Made by a program: the position numbers and the translations under genes. Below are positions 8,335 through 14,813 of a DNA stretch of 36,568 bases, piece by piece. The DNA is from Methanocorpusculum sp. (GTDB taxonomy: Archaea > Halobacteriota > Methanomicrobia > Methanomicrobiales > Methanocorpusculaceae). Under the pieces are notes generated by a model, which made no database searches, was not told the DNA's origin, and saw only the letters and a list, made by a program, of their open reading frames with translations. The stretch's first letter is position 1; every line of letters starts with the position of its first letter. The stretch spans positions 1 through 36,568 of the forward strand of contig JAFQBW010000044.1 in assembly GCA_017399555.1 (NCBI GenBank), written 5' to 3'.

Positions 8335-8343
8335 GCTATGAGG
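8335..8343. repeat. Left 9-bp target site duplication
   Basis: GCTATGAGG here is identical to 13060-13068 and directly abuts the left terminal repeat of the transposon. Confidence 0.85.
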
Positions 8344-8354
8344 GGCTTTGCTCC
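8344..8354 (+). repeat. Left terminal inverted repeat
   Basis: GGCTTTGCTCC is the exact reverse complement of 13049-13059. The next bases (TTTTT here, TTTAT on the inverted right end) continue the similarity. Confidence 0.85.
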
Positions 8355-8443
8355 TTTTTCAAAATCTTGCTCCTAAATCAACCTCGTGAAAACCACTTCT
8401 GCTCCTTTTTCAACACCGAGCATTACAAACCTGCTCCTAAATC
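8349..8443 (+). repeat. Left subterminal TGCTCC motif array
   Basis: TGCTCC starts at 8349, 8368, 8400 and 8432. The following bases alternate: TTTTTC, TAAATC, TTTTTC, TAAATC. Spacings are 19, 32 and 32 bp, that is, roughly two or three helical turns. The array probably binds transposase. Confidence 0.7.
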
Positions 8444-8511
8444 GCCGCCAAACAAAACGCGACTCGTGGGCTATCGGTTAAATATTCACGGTGCAAATAG
8501 TTATACAATGA

Positions 8512-8619
8512 ATGGCAATGCTCATTCCCTTCTCCAAATTGGGGGGGGGGGCAAAATCGGATTTATTTGGCTTAAAATCAGAAAATAACTATTTTAATCC
8601 GTTTTACGGGGTGGTGTAA
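8512..8619 (+). CDS. Possible 35-residue ORF containing an 11-G tract
   Basis: This frame runs ATG (8512) to TAA (8617-8619), and the TAA directly abuts the ATG of the tail-fibre gene. It crosses the G11 tract as three Gly codons and ends with GLKSENNYFNPFYGVV. Because a gain or loss of one G would change the frame, it may be the tail end of a longer upstream gene in other tract states, or just a leader. It has no recognisable domain. Confidence 0.3.
   Translation: MAMLIPFSKLGGGAKSDLFGLKSENNYFNPFYGVV
8541..8551 (+). repeat. Homopolymer of eleven G
   Basis: An uninterrupted run of 11 G lies 68 bp upstream of the tail-fibre ATG. Tracts of this length are classic slipped-strand sites. A change here would shift the frame of the small ORF at 8512 and alter spacing in the fibre gene's upstream region. 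Confidence 0.9.
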
Positions 8620-9369
8620 ATGGGTACATACACCGCGAATTATAACTTGTATATGCCGACCGTAGGTGAACAGGGATGGGGAGACCTCATGAATGGGAAC
8701 TTAACGACCATTGACACCACAATGAAAGGTTTGAATACGCGGATGGGGACTGCTGAAAGCAACATAACATCTCTGACATCGCGTATGGGGACAGCAGAAA
8801 CTACAGTTGCATCTAATAAGTCACGTATTGGAACGTTGGAAACAAAAATGACTACGGTGGAGGGAAAAGTAGCAAACGTTGAATTGGTTGTCCAAAATGG
8901 TAATGTTACTGCCGAACATATTAATGGTAATTTATACATTGTTGGACATTTAAGCACAACCAATACATATGATACACCAATGGCTATGGCGACGTTGGCA
9001 GCAAATACACTCAATGTTAATGGCATTACAAGCGGTACATTTACCGTTCCAAATTTTGTTTTTGTGCAAACACCGCATAAAATTTTTCCGGGAATATATG
9101 TAAATTCCTTTGATACATCACCAATACCCACGCAAGTTACATGTAGTGTTAGTGGTGCGAATACGAGTGGTGGCGGTGGTGGTGTGTATAGTTATACTAT
9201 TAAAGATAGCAATGGTAATGTATTACAAAGCAATAGATTTAATTGTGGAAGTGGAACAACCATTGTCTTGAAATTGGGACAAACCGTTACCGTATCCAAT
9301 ACAAGTTCACAGTCTTCCGCAAGAAGGGTTACTATATCATCTCCTACTATGAATTATTATTTACAATAA
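8620..9369 (+). CDS. Phage tail-fibre-like coiled-coil protein
   Basis: The 249-residue product opens with NYNLYMPTVGEQGWGDLMN, a motif typical of the N-terminus of phage and virus tail or baseplate fibre proteins. Residues about 40-95 form heptad-like repeats (GLNTRMGTAESN, SLTSRMGTAET, SRIGTLETKM), expected for a trimeric coiled coil. A Gly/Ser/Thr-rich beta C-terminal part follows, with the GGGGG hinge in SGGGGGVYSY. There is no signal peptide. The start at 8620 is supported by a GGTGGTG just upstream and by the abutting stop of the small ORF. It lies inside the transposon, so it is either captured viral cargo or a virus-derived gene kept for another use. No other virion gene is present. 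Confidence 0.65.
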   Translation: MGTYTANYNLYMPTVGEQGWGDLMNGNLTTIDTTMKGLNTRMGTAESNITSLTSRMGTAETTVASNKSRIGTLETKMTTVEGKVANVELVVQNGNVTAEHINGNLYIVGHLSTTNTYDTPMAMATLAANTLNVNGITSGTFTVPNFVFVQTPHKIFPGIYVNSFDTSPIPTQVTCSVSGANTSGGGGGVYSYTIKDSNGNVLQSNRFNCGSGTTIVLKLGQTVTVSNTSSQSSARRVTISSPTMNYYLQ

Positions 9370-9488
9370 TTTTTTTTTCGAATTTGTTTCTTTATTGAAA
9401 AATCTACGGTAATATAGTGACGGGTTTATCTTGAATTAGAAACAAACCGCAATAGATATATGAATTCTGTAAAATTAGATATTGGATG
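9370..9488. terminator. Convergent intergenic region with inverted repeat
   Basis: A T9 run follows the fibre stop, and TTTGTTTCT (9383-9391) pairs with AGAAACAAA (9438-9446). The region separates the plus-strand fibre gene from the minus-strand DUF2080 pair and may terminate both. Confidence 0.4.
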
Positions 9489-9638
9489 TTACTCGTCTAA
9501 TTCTTCTAAGAGAATCACTCTTACCTTTTTTCCTTCCCATGATGCAGGCAGATAGACGTGCGTTGCTTTTTCGGCGACTTTCTTTGCTACTTTGTCCTCA
9601 AGTGCGTACCCTATAGTAGTAATGCTAAATTCGGTCAT
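9489..9638 (-). CDS. DUF2080-type transposon-encoded protein, copy A
   Basis: The 49-residue product contains KATHVYLPASWEGKKVRVIL, the core of the DUF2080 (putative transposon-encoded protein) family, a small AbrB/MazE-like fold found beside archaeal transposases. Its ATG shares one base with the stop of the upstream copy (TAATG), so the two are translationally coupled. The tail is acidic (LLEELDE). Its role may be DNA binding or regulation of the transposase divergently encoded at 9939; this is inferred from context. Confidence 0.75.
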   Translation of the reverse strand: MTEFSITTIGYALEDKVAKKVAEKATHVYLPASWEGKKVRVILLEELDE

Positions 9639-9805
9639 TACTCTTCCTCGTCCTCTTCGGGTTCTTCTAATAAGACCACTCTAACTCTTTTTCCAATCCA
9701 ACTTGCAGGAACGTAAACCCTTCCAGAACTCTTTGTGAGCGGCTTTACAATCTTATCAACAACCCCGTAGGATTCCATCTCTACTTTCATCTTTGGTACA
9801 GTCAT
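9638..9805 (-). CDS. DUF2080-type transposon-encoded protein, copy B
   Basis: The 55-residue product shares the core SSGRVYVPASWIGKRVRVVL with its neighbour copy A and ends in a run of acidic residues (EEPEEDEEE). It is the first gene of the minus-strand pair, transcribed from the divergent region 9806-9938. The two copies differ outside the core, so they are old paralogues that could form a heterodimer. Family knowledge places such proteins with archaeal transposons; biochemical function is not established. Confidence 0.75.
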   Translation of the reverse strand: MTVPKMKVEMESYGVVDKIVKPLTKSSGRVYVPASWIGKRVRVVLLEEPEEDEEE

Positions 9806-9849
9806 TATATCGTTACAATATATCTATTTTATAACATAAATAATCTCTG

Positions 9850-9890
9850 TTGTGTTATATAATTGTTATGATACTGTTACTATATAACAC
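9850..9890. promoter_or_regulatory. Divergent TATA-containing inverted repeat
   Basis: TGTGTTATATA (9850-9860) and TATATAACACA (9880-9890) are perfect inverted repeats 19 bp apart, in the middle of the divergent region between DUF2080 copy B and the SWIM transposase. Each arm contains a TATA-like core, so the pair may be two back-to-back promoters or a symmetric operator covering both. Confidence 0.6.
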
Positions 9891-9938
9891 AATTATTAAA
9901 TACTCAGACGACCAATATATTAAGTAGAGGAAAGCAAA

Positions 9939-11261
9939 ATGACAGAGACCGCTTCCACCAACTACACAGCAGATTTCTTTAAACCATACGAACTTAACCC
10001 AAACTTCCCGAACCTCGCAGGTGCTAACAGAATGGAGAGAGCACACGAAATTCTCAAGGGAAAGAAGGCAGTCAAAAAGGTGGCAAAGAACACCTTTGCC
10101 GTAAAGTCTCAAATGGGTGTCAGCACCTACACCGTAAGCAGAAACGGAGACGCATACACGTGCAACTGCCCGGACTGCATTGTACACGGAGCAGGATGGG
10201 AATGCAAGCACATTATGGCAGTCAAGGAGTTCTTAAACGAGAGTATCACCACAGCAACCCCGAAGAAGAACACTCAGAGAAATTGGACGGGTTACACTTT
10301 AGGACAGGTTAATGAGGAGGAGTTAGTCAAAATCTTCCTCAGACAGCTTTGTGACACCGTTGAATCCCCTGCAAGAGAAGCAGGAAAGGCAGGACGTAAG
10401 GCAATCCCGCTCTCGGAACTTGTATTCTGCTCCGTGATGAAGGTTTACTCTAAGAAATCTTCCCGCAGAGCACACACCGCTCTCAGAGACGCATCCGAGC
10501 AGAACCTGCTTGAATACGCCCCGAACTACAATGCGGTTAACAAATTCATGGTGCGTGAAGATGTCACCCCGATTCTTCACCACCTTGTTCGACTGTCTGC
10601 CCTCCCGCTTGCGGAACTTGAGACTTCCTTCTCCATTGATTCCTCAGGTTTTGCCACCACTCAGTTTGGCGAGTGGTGCGACAACAAGCACGGAAAAGCA
10701 TACGTCCCGAAGAGCAAGAAAGGCAAGCAGGACGAAATCAAGGCAAACCGTAAGCACACCTTCTTAAAGTGCCACATCTCCGCAGGCAACCGTACCAACG
10801 TTGTTGCTGACGTGGTTATCACCGAAGCAGAAGGAGAAGGAACTTCTGATGTCAACAACTTCAAGAACCTCTTAGACGGTACAAACGGTTACTTCAATGT
10901 TCTTGAAGTCATGGCAGACGCGGCATACGGAAGCCGAGACAACTATGCAAAGGCAGATGAGTTAGGTGTCACCCCGTACATTCTCTTCAAGAAGAACATG
11001 ACCTCTTCTGCAAAGGGATGTGGTCTTTGGAGACAGATGTACATGAAGTTCTTAGACAACCCACGCGAGTACATGGAACATTACGAACAGAGAAACAACG
11101 TAGAATCCACCTTTGGAGCAATCAAGGCAAAGATGGGTGAAAAGTTAATGGCAAAGACCTTAGTTGCTCAGAAGAACGAACTTCTCTGCAAAATCTTAGC
11201 CTACAATCTGACAGTCCTTGCAGAATCCTTCTTCATTGACGACATTGAGGTGAACTTCTAA
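9939..11261 (+). CDS. DDE transposase with N-terminal SWIM zinc finger
   Basis: The 440-residue protein has a SWIM finger at residues 75-91 (CNC, then C89 and H91), expected to bind DNA or protein. A DDE catalytic core of the IS4/IS5-like type follows: D234 in SIDSSGF, D327 in VMADAAYG and E389 in RNNVESTF with the usual preceding YxxR-like context. GAGGAAA before the ATG serves as the ribosome site. Residues about 114-430 align without large gaps to the second transposase at 11766, so the two are paralogues. Its stop overlaps the next ATG (TAATG). The catalytic triad is intact, so it is probably active. Confidence 0.85.
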   Translation: MTETASTNYTADFFKPYELNPNFPNLAGANRMERAHEILKGKKAVKKVAKNTFAVKSQMGVSTYTVSRNGDAYTCNCPDCIVHGAGWECKHIMAVKEFLNESITTATPKKNTQRNWTGYTLGQVNEEELVKIFLRQLCDTVESPAREAGKAGRKAIPLSELVFCSVMKVYSKKSSRRAHTALRDASEQNLLEYAPNYNAVNKFMVREDVTPILHHLVRLSALPLAELETSFSIDSSGFATTQFGEWCDNKHGKAYVPKSKKGKQDEIKANRKHTFLKCHISAGNRTNVVADVVITEAEGEGTSDVNNFKNLLDGTNGYFNVLEVMADAAYGSRDNYAKADELGVTPYILFKKNMTSSAKGCGLWRQMYMKFLDNPREYMEHYEQRNNVESTFGAIKAKMGEKLMAKTLVAQKNELLCKILAYNLTVLAESFFIDDIEVNF

Positions 11262-11722
11262 TGGGGAGGTTTAAACGCGGGAATTATGGGTTTGTAAAAC
11301 TCCCGCGTTTAATCGAATTTACCGATTCACGGTTTATCCATTCGGATTTCACCTGTTCCCACTATGCTTTCCTAACTTTAATCCGACCTGATGGTGAAAT
11401 CGTGGAGGAGTTTGCACACTACACACGCAGTCAATGGATAAGAAAGTCTGACAATAGTTTGGTTACAAACGGCTCTTTGTTGAAAACGATATATGCCGCG
11501 TGCGGTAAAGAATCGGTCTTTCTTGACCTCTATGTCAACGACATCAATATTGGTCGAAGCCGTGATATGAAGGTGAAGAAGATATTCACCTATGAGTTAA
11601 TTTACACAGGTGTTTGTAGGGACAAAGCAAACCACAATAAGAACTGCTACACGTTACTCTGTCATGACGATGTAAAGATGTTCAACAACATCAAACAGGT
11701 TTTGGAGTTGGAATACTCCTAA
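11261..11722 (+). CDS. Unknown protein between the two transposases
   Basis: The 153-residue product starts at an ATG that shares a base with the SWIM-transposase stop (TAATG), which suggests coupled translation. It is basic at the N-terminus (MGRFKRGNYG) and has no signal peptide, no membrane segment and no zinc-finger spacing. I recognise no family. It may be an accessory factor of transposition because of its coupling and its place between two transposases. The DNA shows no frameshift. Confidence 0.6.
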   Translation: MGRFKRGNYGFVKLPRLIEFTDSRFIHSDFTCSHYAFLTLIRPDGEIVEEFAHYTRSQWIRKSDNSLVTNGSLLKTIYAACGKESVFLDLYVNDINIGRSRDMKVKKIFTYELIYTGVCRDKANHNKNCYTLLCHDDVKMFNNIKQVLELEYS

Positions 11723-11765
11723 ACCTTCTTACCCTTTTTTATGCAAAGCCGCCATATTATCTATC

Positions 11766-12959
11766 ATGGATAAGGAGCGGTTACGGTTAAGCAAAGTTAG
11801 TCAGCGAGAAATATCCCGCTCCACAACACAGCCATATATCCTCCGCAGAAAACGGCATGAGAACGCTCCTGCGGTCAAAGAAACAGAGATTAAATCCGAA
11901 CCCATAGAAGAGGTCAAACAGATAGAGAAACCCGTTCAAAACCGTGTATTACCGGGTAGAAAACCAAAGCACATTAGGGCAAAACCGAGACGCGAACAGA
12001 CACCAAAGAAACCAACATATCAGCGGGATTGGAAAGCCTACAATCAAGGACAGTATAACGAATACACTTACTTCAATGCCTATGTCTCAAGTCTGGCGGC
12101 GACAGTGGAAGAACCGCCGAGAGAGAAGAAAGCAGGGCGGAAACCGATACCACTCCGAGACCTGCTGACATGTGCAATCATTCTTAGTTATCGCGGATTG
12201 TCAGGGCGGCGTGCGCAAGGAGTGATTCAAGAACTTTATGATAATGGTTACATAGACACCGCGCCATCCCCTACGGTTATTTGGAGATTTATGGATAATG
12301 AGAATCTATCCGAGATTCTTAGGGTGCTTATTCAGATATCGGCTACTCCTGCAATAGCCGCCGAAACGCGGTTGGCTATTGACGCATCAGGATTTAGGAC
12401 AACGTCATACAGCGATTGGTTTGGAGAAAAACACGGGTACGAGAAAGTTAACGAGTGGATAAAATTACACGCGATTGTAGGAGTTGAGACCAACGTCATA
12501 GCCAACGCCTATGTAACGGACGGACACACGCATGATAACAAGATGTTCAAACCGTTGGTAGAAGAAGTCGTCCAACAATTTACTGTCACTGAGGTTTTCG
12601 CAGACAAAGGCTATTTAGCACGCGATAACTTCAATCTGTGTAAAGACTACGGCATTCGGCTTTTTGTTCCTTTCAAAACGTCATCCACTCCGGCGGCGCG
12701 TGGAAGTGGTGAATGGACTAAGATGTACTACTATGCTTTGGAGAATCCCGAAGAGTTCAAGAAGCATTATCATAAGCGTTCCAACGTTGAGACTGTGTTT
12801 CATATGATGAAGGCTACAGGTCAAGAGACTATCCGCAGTCGTAAGTTCCGCACCCAATCTAACGAGTTATACTGTAAAGTCATCTGTCACAATATCCGCA
12901 TGTTGATAATGCTGAATGCCACACAAGGTTTAGAACCTGAGTTTGTTGAGTTTGAATAA
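11766..12959 (+). CDS. Second DDE transposase, no SWIM domain
   Basis: This 397-residue protein shares the catalytic core of its upstream paralogue: D206 in AIDASGF, D280 in VFADKGY and E342 in RSNVETVF. In place of the SWIM finger it has about 85 basic, Pro-rich residues (PGRKPKHIRAKPRRE), probably DNA-binding. Shared landmarks with the other copy include QRDWKAY/QRNWTGY, KAGRKPIPL/KAGRKAIPL and SNELYCK/KNELLCK. Both copies are open and both keep D, D and E, so this does not look like decay of a duplicate. Just upstream, at 11743-11752, lies GCAAAGCCGC, which matches part of the right transposon end. Confidence 0.85.
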   Translation: MDKERLRLSKVSQREISRSTTQPYILRRKRHENAPAVKETEIKSEPIEEVKQIEKPVQNRVLPGRKPKHIRAKPRREQTPKKPTYQRDWKAYNQGQYNEYTYFNAYVSSLAATVEEPPREKKAGRKPIPLRDLLTCAIILSYRGLSGRRAQGVIQELYDNGYIDTAPSPTVIWRFMDNENLSEILRVLIQISATPAIAAETRLAIDASGFRTTSYSDWFGEKHGYEKVNEWIKLHAIVGVETNVIANAYVTDGHTHDNKMFKPLVEEVVQQFTVTEVFADKGYLARDNFNLCKDYGIRLFVPFKTSSTPAARGSGEWTKMYYYALENPEEFKKHYHKRSNVETVFHMMKATGQETIRSRKFRTQSNELYCKVICHNIRMLIMLNATQGLEPEFVEFE

Positions 12960-12961
12960 CT

Positions 12962-13028
12962 TGCTCCTTTTTTGCGCGAGAATGTAAAAAATCCTGCTCC
13001 CAATTCAAACAGAACTTGCTACTAAATT
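12962..13028 (+). repeat. Right subterminal TGCTCC motif array
   Basis: TGCTCC starts at 12962 (followed by TTTTTT) and 12995 (followed by CAATTC), with a variant TGCTACTAAATT at 13017. The motifs have the same orientation and the same alternation of T-rich and AAAT-type tails as the left array. This stretch, from the second transposase stop to the right end, has no gene. Confidence 0.65.
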
Positions 13029-13048
13029 ATTGTGGGTTTTTCAATAAA

Positions 13049-13059
13049 GGAGCAAAGCC
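13049..13059 (-). repeat. Right terminal inverted repeat
   Basis: GGAGCAAAGCC is the exact reverse complement of 8344-8354, and an identical copy is at 211-221. Confidence 0.85.
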
Positions 13060-13068
13060 GCTATGAGG
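13060..13068. repeat. Right 9-bp target site duplication
   Basis: GCTATGAGG directly follows the right terminal repeat and is identical to 8335-8343. Confidence 0.85.
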
Positions 13069-13179
13069 GAAATTCCTATATACTTACAGAACATAAGTAT
13101 ATCTTGTAACAGTGTTGGAAGGATATCCGGCTGAACAGGATGGTAACCTGTTCGTTATAGCCGGTATCACCTCCTTTTT
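13069..13179 (+). ncRNA. 3' part of the interrupted structured RNA-like locus
   Basis: This part holds a 9-bp hairpin at 13078-13102 (ATATACTTA/TAAGTATAT). A long hairpin follows at 13127-13164 (CCGGCT plus GAACAGG pairing with CCTGTTC and, after a 5-nt bulge, AGCCGG). It ends with TATCACCTCCTTTTT, which pairs with all 15 bases of 8194-8208. The last bases also resemble an anti-Shine-Dalgarno with a U-run, so they could both sequester the start region and end transcription. Confidence 0.45.
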
Positions 13180-13407
13180 GAAGCATTTACTCTATTCTTT
13201 TCCTTGTATATTCCGTATTTCTTTTATCGCGCGTTATCTATACGTCCTTTTCTTTCTGTTTCTATTCAGTACCTCATCCCTATCTATGGAATCATGGAGG
13301 TATTGGTGTTGGGTATTGTGGACTGTGTTGATTTGTGAAGTTTTTTGAAAAATAGAGGTTGTTAGAAATTATCGCATTACTGAAATATCCATTGGTGAAT
13401 TCAGTTA
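13180..13407. other. Intergenic, upstream of the recombinase
   Basis: The stretch is T-rich with no convincing gene; the 78-codon open frame 13112-13348 is hydrophobic by base composition only. GAAATATCC near 13381-13389 lies about 25 bases before the recombinase ATG and could be a TATA box giving a leaderless mRNA. Confidence 0.5.
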
Positions 13408-14340
13408 ATGAAAACCAAAGAAGAACCAATCACAGAATTTCTTGACAACTACCAAAACGAAAAAACAAAAAGCAACTACCTGACAGCAGTCAGTCATTTT
13501 CTCAAATTTGTATCATACACTAACCGGATTGGAGAGTACTCAGATGTCAATAAACTGGCGAAACGATACTTACAAAAAATCAGAATCGGAAAGCATGACT
13601 ACAAAAAAGATCTTGGAGCATTTGCGTCATGGCTCTGCAAAAAATATGCACCGACAACAGCAAACCTCTATTTACGCTGTACAATTATGTGGCTGATAGA
13701 TAACGGACACACCATAAATCGGAGAGAATTACAGCGTATCTATGCACGGCTCCCAAAACCAGATCCAATTGAAAATGGTATCGAACTAAAACGAAAAGTA
13801 TTCAGAGAACTGTACTGCTACTTTCCAGATGATATTCAAACACTCTTACTTGTAATGCTTGCATCTGGAATGCGTCTTGGTGAAGCCCTTCAGCTTAACA
13901 GAGATGATGTGATTTGGAATAAAGAACGTGCTGAAGTACACATAAGAGCTGAAATCACCAAAACAAAAAAGGCAAGGACAACTTACCTGACAGCCGAAGC
14001 TTGTGATTCTCTTATAGAATACCTCAATGCCAGAATAGACAACTGTGAAAAGCTCTTTGCTATATCATACTCCCGCGCTCAGGCTGTCATGCAGAATGCA
14101 TCAGAAGATCTCGGATACTCAAAGATAATTTATGGCAGAAATCGCGGAATGCATTGGCATATGACACGGAAATGGTTCATCAGCCGCTTCACACTTGCCG
14201 CAAATAAAGATGTTGCAGAATTCATTGCAGGACACGAAGGATATTTGTCTGCTTCATATCGACGCTACACAAGAAAACAAATTCTCAAACAATACAGAAA
14301 AGCAGAGAAAAAACTAAGTATTCTAAAAGATGGGAATTAA
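13408..14340 (+). CDS. Tyrosine recombinase / integrase
   Basis: The 310-residue protein has an N-terminal SAM-like core-binding domain (residues about 5-110) and a C-terminal catalytic domain. Visible catalytic residues are R in SGMRLGEAL, HxxR in HWHMTRKW, H in AGHEG and the nucleophile Y in SYRRYTRKQ. It could be the integrase of an older integrated element covering the accessory region, or a stand-alone XerA-like recombinase; the AT-rich composition and neighbours favour a mobile origin. No tRNA gene or obvious att pair is visible beside it. The chromosomal operon begins 44 bp after its stop in the opposite orientation. Confidence 0.85.
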   Translation: MKTKEEPITEFLDNYQNEKTKSNYLTAVSHFLKFVSYTNRIGEYSDVNKLAKRYLQKIRIGKHDYKKDLGAFASWLCKKYAPTTANLYLRCTIMWLIDNGHTINRRELQRIYARLPKPDPIENGIELKRKVFRELYCYFPDDIQTLLLVMLASGMRLGEALQLNRDDVIWNKERAEVHIRAEITKTKKARTTYLTAEACDSLIEYLNARIDNCEKLFAISYSRAQAVMQNASEDLGYSKIIYGRNRGMHWHMTRKWFISRFTLAANKDVAEFIAGHEGYLSASYRRYTRKQILKQYRKAEKKLSILKDGN

Positions 14341-14359
14341 ATACCCATCATCATCAGCT

Positions 14360-14384
14360 TTTGAGGATGTTGGAAACCCTCAAA
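14360..14384. terminator. Bidirectional terminator between recombinase and MCR-activation operon
   Basis: TTTGAGG (14360-14366) pairs with CCTCAAA (14378-14384) around an 11-base loop. An AT-rich stretch follows on the plus side. It lies between two convergent genes and touches the minus-strand stop codon at 14385-14387. Confidence 0.5.
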
Positions 14385-14810
14385 TTATTTAATCGAACCG
14401 GCGGCGCCGCACGGCTCTTCATCCGGATCGACCACACGGTATGCGTTTGCCAGAACCGAGGAGTTTGCAAGCATGCCGGCGATTAAAACCGCTTCGAGGA
14501 TTTCCTCTTTGGATGCCCCCATCAGTTTTGCAGCCCGCATGTGATACTCTGTACAGTGGTCACAGCGAAGGGCAGAACCGACAGCAAGGCTGATAAGCTC
14601 AACCGTCTTTGGCGGAAGACATCCTCCTTCTCCAATAGCATTCTTGTAGAGCAGGTGGGAAATTAATGCCTCCGGCATATCCTCAAGCTTCTTGTAGATG
14701 AGAGGTGCTGAACCAAACTCCTCTTCTACATTCCGGATGAGTTCATCAGCGGTTGCCTGCGCACCCTTTTCCTGAACCGAGCGGATAACCTCGTCGAACT
14801 TTGCCGTCAT
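14385..14810 (-). CDS. Carboxymuconolactone decarboxylase / AhpD-like protein
   Basis: The 141-residue product has the AhpD-type redox motif C-x-x-C-x-x-x-H (RCDHCTEYH, residues about 82-89) inside an all-helical CMD domain, followed by GASKEEILEAVLIA, typical of the family. Such proteins act as thiol-dependent peroxidase partners or disulfide reductases. It is the last gene of the atwA-mmp operon, three bases after mmp7. A role in protecting the oxygen-sensitive MCR activation apparatus or in thiol delivery is possible but inferred only from position. Confidence 0.85.
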   Translation of the reverse strand: MTAKFDEVIRSVQEKGAQATADELIRNVEEEFGSAPLIYKKLEDMPEALISHLLYKNAIGEGGCLPPKTVELISLAVGSALRCDHCTEYHMRAAKLMGASKEEILEAVLIAGMLANSSVLANAYRVVDPDEEPCGAAGSIK

Positions 14811-14813
14811 CGC

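Larger units (their letters stand above)
8194..8343 (+). ncRNA. 5' part of a structured RNA-like locus, interrupted by the transposon
   Basis: Bases 8194-8208 (AAAAAGGAGGTGATA) are the exact reverse complement of 13165-13179. Between them lie hairpins at 8221-8234 (CACTG/CAGTG, TCGG loop), 8248-8266 (ATCTCTT/AAGAGAT) and 8296-8323 (11-bp stem with one G-U pair, followed by TTTTAT). A second, local complement of the first block is TATCACCTC at 8325-8333. Removing the transposon and one target copy joins this part to 13060-13179 and gives one roughly 260-nt unit with paired ends. It may be a noncoding RNA or a self-sequestering small mRNA; no known RNA family was recognised. Confidence 0.45.
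8344..13059. mobile_element. 4.7-kb transposon with two paralogous DDE transposases
   Basis: The left end GGCTTTGCTCC (8344-8354) and right end GGAGCAAAGCC (13049-13059) are perfect 11-bp inverted repeats, extending imperfectly to about 15 bp. They are flanked by a 9-bp direct repeat, GCTATGAGG. The element carries a tail-fibre-like gene, two DUF2080 genes, a SWIM-type transposase, an unknown protein and a second transposase. Both ends also hold a series of TGCTCC subterminal motifs, probably transposase-binding sites. The intact duplication and open transposase frames suggest a fairly recent insertion. The family appears to be in the broad IS4/IS5/IS1182-type DDE group, but I cannot assign it more closely. 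Confidence 0.82.

Noticed and set aside
8367..8588. 73-codon frame across the left transposon end
   Set aside because: Most of it is encoded by the subterminal TGCTCC repeats and it ends soon after the G tract with no domain.
13165..13179. Resemblance to the 3' end of 16S rRNA (TCACCTCCT)
   Set aside because: Only the anti-Shine-Dalgarno bases match; the preceding hairpin does not resemble helix 45, so this is not an rRNA fragment.
13112..13348. 78-codon hydrophobic frame
   Set aside because: It overlaps the hairpin-rich RNA locus and T-rich DNA; hydrophobicity follows base composition, and no ribosome site precedes it.
14341..14384. Search for a tRNA gene or attachment site beside the tyrosine recombinase
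   Set aside because: Only a terminator-like hairpin is visible and no tRNA fold or matching direct repeat was found by eye.
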